A stretch of DNA of 9,861 nt, from contig JAICHT010000127.1 of assembly GCA_025924755.1 (NCBI GenBank), forward strand, positions 1 through 9,861. The letters are read 5' to 3'. Below, piece after piece: positions 1-5,815 of this stretch. Within the stretch, counting starts at the first letter, position 1, and every line of letters starts with the position of its first letter. The notes under the pieces are model-generated. The model did not search any database. It was not told where the DNA came from and saw only the letters and a list, made by a program, of their open reading frames with translations. The DNA is from Chitinophagaceae bacterium. GTDB lineage: Bacteria > Bacteroidota > Bacteroidia > Chitinophagales > Chitinophagaceae. The translations under genes and the position numbers were made by a program.

Positions 1-1
1 A

Positions 2-673
2 TCGGCCACAGGCCAACACTATACTTACTACCCCATTGATATATCTAAAAATGTAATCCGGCTATTAGAGAACGAAATGCCGCTGCGGGTGCCGGGTATC
101 CAGCTTCATGGTTTAAATGGTGAATATGGCGCCATGCTGCACGAAGCAGGGAGGTTATCGTCCCGCAAAAAAGTGGTGCTGTTCCTGGGCTCTAATATTG
201 GTAATTTAACGCTTAAAGAAGCGGAACAATTTCTTAAGTCCATCAACAGCCAGTTAACACCCGGCGACCTTATTTTGATTGGTTTTGACTTAAAGAAAAA
301 TCCAAAAGTTATATTAGAAGCCTACAATGATAAAGCCGGTATTACCAGGGCGTTTAACCTGAATTTACTACACCGCATTAATAAAGAGTTGGGTGCTGAT
401 TTTGATGCAACGCAATTTGATCATTACCCGGTTTACGATCCGGTAACCGGTGCCTGCAAAAGCTATCTTATCAGCCTGAAGCGGCAACGGGTTTGTATAG
501 CAGATACAGAGGTTTTTGAGTTTGAAGAACATGAACCAATACAGATGGAACTGTCGCAGAAATATTCCCTGCAAGAAACAGATGTACTGGCTGCAAACAC
601 CGGCTTTATTCCTGATACTCATTTTTTAGATTCAAAAAAATGGTTTGTAGATGCGGTATGGAAATGCATATGA
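2..673 (+). CDS. egtD: L-histidine N-alpha-methyltransferase (EgtD family), 5' end outside window
   Basis: The reading frame is open from base 2, so the gene enters from the left; 223 residues are visible and roughly the first 100 of a typical 320-residue EgtD are missing. EgtD uses SAM to trimethylate histidine to hercynine, the first step of ergothioneine synthesis in the cytosol. Visible family marks are the SAM-binding stretch VVLFLGSNIGN, the NLNLLHRINKELGADFD segment, and near the C-terminus MELSQKYS, whose E-x-S matches the Glu/Ser pair that binds the histidine amino group in mycobacterial EgtD. The ATG at 77 is internal, not the start. Its pathway partner EgtB is not in the window and could lie upstream. 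Family assignment is strong; histidine as the substrate is inferred from the E-x-S motif. Confidence 0.85.
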   Translation, partial: SATGQHYTYYPIDISKNVIRLLENEMPLRVPGIQLHGLNGEYGAMLHEAGRLSSRKKVVLFLGSNIGNLTLKEAEQFLKSINSQLTPGDLILIGFDLKKNPKVILEAYNDKAGITRAFNLNLLHRINKELGADFDATQFDHYPVYDPVTGACKSYLISLKRQRVCIADTEVFEFEEHEPIQMELSQKYSLQETDVLAANTGFIPDTHFLDSKKWFVDAVWKCI

Positions 674-715
674 TGAAATAATTTTTCAGAATTTGTAACT
701 TTACTATTGATAAAT

Positions 716-789
716 CGGGATGTAGCGCAGTCCGGTAGCGTACGTCGTTCGGGACGACGGGGTCGCAAGTTCGAATCTTGTCATCCCGA
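716..789 (+). tRNA. tRNA-Pro (anticodon CGG)
   Basis: A full cloverleaf can be folded by hand. The acceptor stem CGGGATG (716-722) pairs with CATCCCG (782-788), with discriminator A789. The D arm is 725-728/738-741. The anticodon stem CGTCG/CGACG encloses loop TTCGGGA, giving anticodon CGG at 750-752. The variable loop is GGGTC. The T arm GCAAG/CTTGT encloses loop TTCGAAT. The 3' CCA is not encoded (C790 A791 follow). A TAACTTTA sequence at 696-703, one base from the Bacteroidota -7 consensus, sits at a suitable distance upstream and may be its promoter. Confidence 0.95.
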
Positions 790-796
790 CAGTTTC

Positions 797-831
797 AAAA
801 AGTCCACCTTTTCTAAATTGTGGGCTTTTTT
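797..831 (+). terminator. Rho-independent terminator after tRNA-Pro
   Basis: AAAAAGTCCAC (797-807) pairs with GTGGGCTTTTT (820-830), with one G-U wobble and a 12-nt loop. The descending arm merges into a run of six T. It begins 8 nt after the tRNA, which fits a transcript ending just past the tRNA 3' end. Confidence 0.75.
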
Positions 832-915
832 GTTAGTATAATCTTTTATAATCAAATCCACATACTTGCCGCTCTTAAAGCACTACTTTAGTAAGTAAGA
901 TTTTCTTTGAAGATT

Positions 916-923
916 TAACTTTG
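916..923 (+). promoter_or_regulatory. Candidate -7 promoter element (TAACTTTG) for the YncE-like gene
   Basis: TAACTTTG matches the Bacteroidota -7 consensus TAnnTTTG and lies 45 nt before the ATG at 969. The upstream -33 TTTG partner is not clear at the usual spacing; the nearest resemblance is TTTAG at 887-891, slightly too far away. The call therefore rests on the -7 match alone. Confidence 0.35.
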
Positions 924-968
924 AAAGTGATATCTTAATTTTTCTTCAAACTTCATTACCTGGCAAAA

Positions 969-1964
969 ATGCAAAAGGCAAATACTATTCTTCTTTTAAT
1001 TTGCTTTTCGATAGTGGCTTGTTCCTGCAAAGGGCAAAAAAGTTTTGGTAACGAATACCTGAACTTCAAACAAACGATCATATTACCCGGATTAAATGGC
1101 AGAATTGATCATTTGGATTGCAACTTAAAAGATCAAACAGTTTATGTAGCCGCATTAGGCAACAATACTCTTGAATCCATTGATTTAAAAACCAGCAAAG
1201 TGATACACTCCATTAAAGGTTTGAAAGAGCCGCAGGGAGTTGCTTACATACCACAAACAAAAGAAATCATAGTAGCTAATGGCGGAAACGGGGAATGCAA
1301 ATTTTACAATGCGAAAAGTTTTGAAAGTACAGCAACGGTTGATTTAGGCTCAGATGCCGATGATGTTCGGTATGATTCTGCCAATCAAAAAATTTATGTT
1401 GGTTATGGTGAGGGTGGCATTGCAATTATTGATGCACAAACACATCAGAAAACCGGCGACGCAAAATTACCGGCACATCCCGAAGGATTCCAAATAGACA
1501 AAGCAATCAATAAAATTTTTGTCAATGTTCCGGAGGCTAATCAAATTGATGTAATAGATATAACAACGATGAATGTAACTGCAAAATGGGAAACCAGTTT
1601 CGGAGCCAATTTCCCGATGGCTATTGACAATGTGCATCATATTATTTTTGTAGGCTACAGGCATCCTGCTAAAGTGGTTGCCATTGATGAAATGACAGGT
1701 AAAACAATTGCTGTTGCTGGTTTAATCAGCGATGTTGACGACCTTTATTTTGATAGCCGCGCAAATAAATTGTATGCAAGCGGTGGTGGCGGCGCAATTG
1801 ATGTTTTCTCATTCAGCAATTCAAAATTTACACAGATAGCACATATTGCAACAAGAAACGGAGCAAGAACGTCTTTGCTGGTTCCGCAACTAAATACTTT
1901 TATTTTAGCAGAAAGATCAGGAAAAGAGCCCGCACAACTGAAAGTATTTACTACACCTAATTAA
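969..1964 (+). CDS. YncE/YVTN-type beta-propeller lipoprotein
   Basis: This 331-residue protein has an N-terminal lipoprotein signal: a short K-containing start, a hydrophobic stretch LLLICFSI, and lipobox IVAC with the acylated Cys at residue 18. After export it should be anchored to a membrane facing the periplasm or cell surface. The rest is a series of roughly 40-45-residue blade-like repeats with recurring patterns such as VYVAALGNNTLESIDL, IYVGYGEGGIAIIDA, IFVNVPEANQIDVID and LYASGGGGAIDVFSF. These are typical of YncE/YVTN seven-bladed propellers, which usually bind partners or ligands and have no assigned catalysis. It is followed by a gap of nearly 400 nt, so it is probably its own transcription unit and not part of the chromate cluster. 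Fold confidence is high; the function is unknown. Confidence 0.8.
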   Translation: MQKANTILLLICFSIVACSCKGQKSFGNEYLNFKQTIILPGLNGRIDHLDCNLKDQTVYVAALGNNTLESIDLKTSKVIHSIKGLKEPQGVAYIPQTKEIIVANGGNGECKFYNAKSFESTATVDLGSDADDVRYDSANQKIYVGYGEGGIAIIDAQTHQKTGDAKLPAHPEGFQIDKAINKIFVNVPEANQIDVIDITTMNVTAKWETSFGANFPMAIDNVHHIIFVGYRHPAKVVAIDEMTGKTIAVAGLISDVDDLYFDSRANKLYASGGGGAIDVFSFSNSKFTQIAHIATRNGARTSLLVPQLNTFILAERSGKEPAQLKVFTTPN

Positions 1965-2125
1965 CCGAATGATGCAGTTATAAATTTTCCGTATGCAATT
2001 CCTTCTTTAACCTTCTGCTTTTAGCTTTCTATAGTTCATGCCTAAGAAGATTGCAAGTACTTACCCGATATGATTCCCGAAGAACAAACAACGCACCATT
2101 TCAAAAACGAAAAACTGTATTGTTC

Positions 2126-2133
2126 TAACTTTG
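2126..2133 (+). promoter_or_regulatory. Candidate -7 promoter element (TAACTTTG) for the chr cluster
   Basis: TAACTTTG followed by C matches the Bacteroidota TAnnTTTG consensus and is identical to the element before the YncE-like gene. It lies about 225 nt before the regulator start, which would leave a long 5' leader containing the inverted repeat at 2197-2218. No good -33 TTTG is seen at the usual spacing. Confidence 0.35.
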
Positions 2134-2196
2134 CAAAAACAAAGTATAAGCTTCCTGTTTCCGGAATTAAAAATAAAAGTTGCTCGTTTGTATAAG

Positions 2197-2218
2197 CAGT
2201 ATATAGATTATTATACTG
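2197..2218. repeat. Inverted repeat CAGTATA-N8-TATACTG, candidate operator
   Basis: Two perfect 7-base arms (2197-2203 and 2212-2218) are separated by 8 nt, with the centre about 150 nt before the ATG at 2359. The arm spacing suits a dimeric regulator or a weak hairpin. It has no U-tract, so it is not a terminator. Its place between the candidate promoter and the regulator gene suggests a binding site, but AraC-type proteins more often bind direct repeats. Confidence 0.3.
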
Positions 2219-2358
2219 GTTAATAAAAAAGGAAATTTTTCCAACGATATTAAAACCTGATGAATGTATAAGGCAAATAGTATGATCTTTAAGAAATTGG
2301 TATTTGGAAAATGGAAAATAGCGATTACGAACGGTTCATAGTATGCAAACAATAATCG

Positions 2359-3192
2359 ATGAAGTGGATTACAAGAGAAAGACCGAAAATTGACCGCATT
2401 GCCTGTCCGTGGCTTATAAAAAGGTTTATTGATAAAGAGGCAGAGATAATATATGCACCCTTTGACCAGGTGAAGCCAACAGCAAAAAAGTTGAAAGCAA
2501 TTCCTTTTGATGTGCCGGACGTAGAATATACGCATTACAAAGATGAATGCACGTTTGATTATTTTATAAAGAAGCATGAGCTCGGTGATCCTGCCCTCAA
2601 AACTTTAGCTGCTATTGTTCGCGGTGCAGATACCGACAGGCATGATCTTGCAACACAGGCTTCCGGTCTTTGGGCTATCAGTGCCGGGCTTGCATTTAAT
2701 TTTACCAATGACCAGGACTTGCTTGAAAAAGGAATGCTTATTTATGATGCTTTATATAGCTGGGCCAAGTATCTGCAAAAAGAAAGGCATACTCAAAATC
2801 CAACAGAACACCTGTTAATTGAGATTCTTGAAAAGTATATCAAGGAGCAAAAGCGTTCAAGGAAAACTCCTGCATGGGCAAAAGAAATAAAAGATTTAAT
2901 ACAAGACCAGATTGACACGAACTTAACGCTGAAAGAACTTTCCAAGGATCTGAATATCCATCCGGCCTATTTATCTAGAGAGTTTTCGAAATACTTCGAC
3001 AATCTTTCTTTTGGCGATTACATCCGCAAGCAAAGAATTGAAAAAGCAATTGCGTATTTAAACAACGCTGCTTACTCGCTTACCAAAATTGCTTATCTCA
3101 CCGGCTTTTCCGATCAAAGCCATTTCACAAGAATTTTTAAAAAACATACAGGCAAAAGCCCATCAGAATACAGAAGAATTTTAAAAAAGTAA
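2359..3192 (+). CDS. ChrB-type chromate-sensing domain fused to AraC-type HTH regulator
   Basis: This 277-residue protein has two parts. Residues 1 to about 150 match the C-terminal 'Chrome_Resist' domain of ChrB: the opening KWITRERPKIDRIACPWLI, H59 and C64 in THYKDECTFD, the VRGADTDRHDLA stretch and MLIYDALYSW. Residues about 178-277 are an AraC/XylS DNA-binding domain: first helix-turn-helix around LTLKELSKDLNIHPAYLSRE, second around LTKIAYLTGFSDQSHFTRIF, ending KKHTGKSPSEYRR. Canonical ChrB instead has a different DNA-binding domain N-terminal to this sensor. The start is fixed by an in-frame TAA at 2353-2355, two codons before the ATG; no Shine-Dalgarno is present. By position it should control the DUF1259-chrA pair and perhaps itself. 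Chromate as the signal is inferred from the domain and from chrA downstream. Confidence 0.85.
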   Translation: MKWITRERPKIDRIACPWLIKRFIDKEAEIIYAPFDQVKPTAKKLKAIPFDVPDVEYTHYKDECTFDYFIKKHELGDPALKTLAAIVRGADTDRHDLATQASGLWAISAGLAFNFTNDQDLLEKGMLIYDALYSWAKYLQKERHTQNPTEHLLIEILEKYIKEQKRSRKTPAWAKEIKDLIQDQIDTNLTLKELSKDLNIHPAYLSREFSKYFDNLSFGDYIRKQRIEKAIAYLNNAAYSLTKIAYLTGFSDQSHFTRIFKKHTGKSPSEYRRILKK

Positions 3193-3268
3193 AAACTATT
3201 CCAAAGCGTTAGTTCTGTTCTATTCTGAGAACACTGCATTCAGTAGCATTGCTGCATATTTTGCTATA

Positions 3269-3490
3269 GCTAAATTTATATATCAAAATGCAAAGTGTTT
3301 GAAGAAGCATGAACTGAAAGAGGAACCTATACTTCAATAGCAAGCATAGTATGAGGCGCTGATATGCTGGTTCGATTTTGCTGACCAGGCAGCAGGGCTA
3401 TTGATACATTATGCAAACGATTAGGAGCAGTTGGAAACAGGCACTTAAATTTTACGATGCCTTAGTATATTGGAAGTGCATACAGGAAAT
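3269..3490 (+). pseudogene. Decayed ChrB-type (Chrome_Resist) domain fragment
   Basis: Read by eye across frames, this stretch follows residues about 55-150 of the gene at 2359. The first frame (from 3269) gives AKFIYQNAKC, then LKKHELKEEPILQ, lacking the TFDYF block. A roughly 4-nt deletion shifts the frame to IASIV-stop-GAD, where the functional copy has AAIVRGAD. A further shift gives DFADQAAGLL, then HYAND-stop-EQLETG, with about 7 residues missing. One more base shift gives KFYDALVYWKCIQE, against LIYDALYSWAKYLQK. At least three frameshifts, several stops and two internal deletions show it cannot encode the domain. It has diverged well beyond a recent duplicate, and some words (AAGLL, EQLETG) look closer to the usual family consensus than the intact copy does. 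No AraC part is seen before the next gene at 3512. It fits the remains of a separate ChrB-domain gene that once led the DUF1259-chrA pair. Confidence 0.75.
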
Positions 3491-3511
3491 AACAAAATTT
3501 AAACCCTTAAT

Positions 3512-4504
3512 ATGAGACCACAATCTTTATTTCTCCGCGGCAGCATTTTAGTTATGTGTTTGGCAGCGCTTTGCTTTCATGGCTCCGCACAGGAAAAAAC
3601 AAAAACGAAGGCAGATGCTAAAGCTGATATGGCGACGCATGCAAATGAACCTTTAGACACTTTGGTAATTGAAAGAGTATTGGGAATGAAAGGAAAGTTC
3701 AATAATGGCGAATATAAAATAACCATACCTCAAAATGATTTAAATATAGAAGTGGATGGATTTAAAATTATCCCTGCCATGGGATTGGGCACCTGGATTG
3801 ATTTTGCTCCTTCTTCGGGTGGTGCAATGATCATGGGCGATCTCATTGTTACCGAAAGCGACATAAAACCAGTTCAGCAGGAAATCGTTCGGCAAGGATT
3901 GACGATTACGGCCATACACAATCACTTTGTGCGTAATCATCCTAATGTAATGTATATGCACGTTGGCGGTTCTGGAAATTTAGAACAGGTAGCACAAAAA
4001 GCAAAAGCAGTTTTGGATAAGATAAAAGAAGTGCGGGGTGGTGATCCATCAAAAGGAACAGCCTCAACCGGATCTGTTGAAAACACTATCGATACCAAAC
4101 GTCTTGATGATATACTTGGATATAAAGCCGATATGAGTAAAGGCGTTTATAAATACACCATTGGTCGCCCTGATGTTCAATTAAAAGAGCATGGAGTAAC
4201 CGTCACAACATTCATGGGCTTTAATACCTGGGCCGCTTTCCAGGGAAGTCCTGATCATGCAGCAGTGGCAGGAGATTTTACAATGTTGGAAAATGAAGTT
4301 GCACCTGTTATCAAAGCATTGGTTGAAAACGGAATTGAAGTAGTGGCGGTTCACAACCATATGGTGCATGAACAACCAAGAATATTCTTTCTTCACTATT
4401 GGGGTGTTGGTAATGCAGAACAATTAGCTAAAGGTTTAAAAGCAGCATTGGACCAAACAGGTAAGAAAAACAATTCCATGCAAGGCATGAATATGAATCA
4501 TTAA
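3512..4504 (+). CDS. Secreted protein with two DUF1259 (LppY/LpqO) repeats
   Basis: The 330-residue product begins with a Sec signal peptide (hydrophobic SILVMCLAALCF, likely cleavage after GSA at residue 26), so it should act in the periplasm. Two copies of the DUF1259 domain follow, at about 49-172 and 190-315. They share the pattern MGxxTW (90-95; 235-240), a GD-strand (109-110; 255-256), then HNH (136-138; 281-283) and a further His 12 residues on (H150; H295). The repeated His pattern suggests a metal or small-anion site in each half, but no activity is established for the family. The tail NSMQGMNMNH is rich in Met and His. The stop lies 4 nt before the chrA start, so the two are almost certainly co-transcribed and perhaps translationally coupled. 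A role in chromate resistance is inferred from this pairing only. Confidence 0.8.
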   Translation: MRPQSLFLRGSILVMCLAALCFHGSAQEKTKTKADAKADMATHANEPLDTLVIERVLGMKGKFNNGEYKITIPQNDLNIEVDGFKIIPAMGLGTWIDFAPSSGGAMIMGDLIVTESDIKPVQQEIVRQGLTITAIHNHFVRNHPNVMYMHVGGSGNLEQVAQKAKAVLDKIKEVRGGDPSKGTASTGSVENTIDTKRLDDILGYKADMSKGVYKYTIGRPDVQLKEHGVTVTTFMGFNTWAAFQGSPDHAAVAGDFTMLENEVAPVIKALVENGIEVVAVHNHMVHEQPRIFFLHYWGVGNAEQLAKGLKAALDQTGKKNNSMQGMNMNH

Positions 4505-4508
4505 ACAG

Positions 4509-5714
4509 ATGCAGGAAACAATAAAACAAAAACGGCAGCAATCAAATGCTATCGAAGAGATACCTTATACTCTAAAAGAATTAACCGGTTATTTTTTTAA
4601 GCTTGGATATTCAGGTTTTGGTGGTCCTGTGGCTTTAGTAGGCTATATGCACAGCAACTTAGTGGAAGAAAGAAAATGGATAAACGAAGAGGAATACAAA
4701 GATGGTTTGGCCTTAGCGCAATTAGCACCCGGTCCGTTGGCTGCACAATTGAGCATCTATCTTGGATATGTACATTACCGGTTAACAGGCGCCACGTTAG
4801 CAGGGCTTGCCTTTGTGCTTCCTTCATTTGTTATAGTAGTTGTAATTGGTATTGCATATAAACTCTTTGGTGGCTTACCATGGATGCAGGCTGTATTTTA
4901 TGGAGTAGGTGCAGCAGTGGTTGGCATCATTGCAATCAGTAGTTACAGGCTTACTGAAAAATCAATAGGCAAGCTCCATATCAAATCCATTGCTACAAAT
5001 TGGATATTATGGTTATTCTTTGTGGTGGCAGCAGTAACAACAGTGCTTACGGAGCAGGAAGAAGTGTTGCTCTTTATAGCTGCAGGACTATTGTATATGT
5101 TTTTGAAGGCACCACCGCAGTGGATTAAAAAGCCATCCGCTAACGCTATTTTATTATTTGGCATACAATTCTGGAGTTTCACTTCGGATAATTTGATAAA
5201 GATCGGTTGGTTCTTTACAAAGGCGGGAGCTTTTGTATTTGGCAGCGGCCTGGCAATTGTGCCCTTTTTACATAGCGGCGTAGTAACAGAATATAAATGG
5301 CTAAGCGAACAAGAATTTGTTGATGCAGTAGCCGTTGCCATGATCACACCAGGACCCGTTGTAATAACCGTTGCATTTATTGGTTACCTGGTAGCAGGTT
5401 TTCCAGGTGCGGTTGTAGCTGCATTGGCAACTTTTCTGCCGTGTTATTTATTTACGGTTGTACCTGCGCCTTATTTTCATAAATATGGCAAGCACCCAGG
5501 CATCAAAACGTTTGTTGAGGGAATAACAGCAGCAGTCGTTGGTGCTTTGTTTGGGTCAGTAATTGTTATTGCCATGCGAACCATTAAAGATATTCCTACG
5601 TTGGTAATTGCTTTGGCTGCCATTGTGCTCCTGCTAAATACAAAGAAAATAAAAGAGCCAATAATTATTTTAGTAGCAGCCCTAATAGGAATAGTATTGA
5701 AAGTGCTTCTGTAA
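4509..5714 (+). CDS. chrA: Chromate transporter ChrA, two-domain (long CHR family)
   Basis: ChrA proteins are inner-membrane carriers of the CHR family that lower cytoplasmic chromate by export. This 401-residue copy has the standard two homologous halves. The N-half carries GFGGP (36-40), EERKWI and AQLAPGP with PGP at 74-76. The C-half carries AFVFGSG (241-247), EYKWLSEQEFVDA and MITPGP with PGP at 281-283. About ten hydrophobic segments are visible, for example FVLPSFVIVVVIGIAYKLF and AAVVGALFGSVIVIAMR. Length is normal for the long form and nothing is truncated. It is the last gene of the cluster and is followed by a terminator. Some CHR proteins may carry sulfate or other oxyanions, but the ChrB-type regulator upstream supports chromate. 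Confidence 0.9.
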   Translation: MQETIKQKRQQSNAIEEIPYTLKELTGYFFKLGYSGFGGPVALVGYMHSNLVEERKWINEEEYKDGLALAQLAPGPLAAQLSIYLGYVHYRLTGATLAGLAFVLPSFVIVVVIGIAYKLFGGLPWMQAVFYGVGAAVVGIIAISSYRLTEKSIGKLHIKSIATNWILWLFFVVAAVTTVLTEQEEVLLFIAAGLLYMFLKAPPQWIKKPSANAILLFGIQFWSFTSDNLIKIGWFFTKAGAFVFGSGLAIVPFLHSGVVTEYKWLSEQEFVDAVAVAMITPGPVVITVAFIGYLVAGFPGAVVAALATFLPCYLFTVVPAPYFHKYGKHPGIKTFVEGITAAVVGALFGSVIVIAMRTIKDIPTLVIALAAIVLLLNTKKIKEPIIILVAALIGIVLKVLL

Positions 5715-5767
5715 AGACCTGGAATTTGCCTCTAAATTCGTTTTGTCCGGTTCTCCCAGCAAGGGAT

Positions 5768-5798
5768 AGCTCTGTTAAAAACGGGGCTAATTTTGTTT
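5768..5798 (+). terminator. Rho-independent terminator of the chr cluster
   Basis: AGCTCTGTT (5768-5776) pairs with AACGGGGCT (5780-5788) as a 9-bp stem with a 3-nt loop, using two G-U wobbles. It is followed by AATTTTGTTT. The wobbles work only in the + strand transcript, so it should end chrA transcription and not that of the opposing gene ending at 5816. Confidence 0.7.
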
Positions 5799-5815
5799 AA
5801 GGCAGCCTATATTTT

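Larger units (their letters stand above)
1965..2358 (+). other. 394-nt intergenic region upstream of the chromate cluster
   Basis: No gene could be supported on the + strand. A long open frame runs antisense from 2577 to 2167, but it lies opposite the 5' part of the regulator gene and has no recognisable protein character. The region carries a TAACTTTG element at 2126-2133, an inverted repeat at 2197-2218 and a short palindrome GGAAATTTTTCC at 2231-2242. It is therefore the likely control region of the chr cluster. I saw no clear terminator for the gene ending at 1964. Confidence 0.5.

Noticed and set aside
2167..2577. 136-codon open frame on the minus strand across the regulator's upstream region and 5' end
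   Set aside because: More than half of it lies opposite the regulator gene, and the predicted product is a Lys/Phe/Ile/Tyr-rich string with no recognisable motif, as expected from AT-rich antisense sequence.
716..5800. tRNA-Pro as the integration site of a genomic island carrying the chromate genes
   Set aside because: No second copy of the tRNA 3' end (TTCGAAT...CATCCCG), no integrase and no mobile-element gene is visible in the window. An island boundary further right cannot be excluded.
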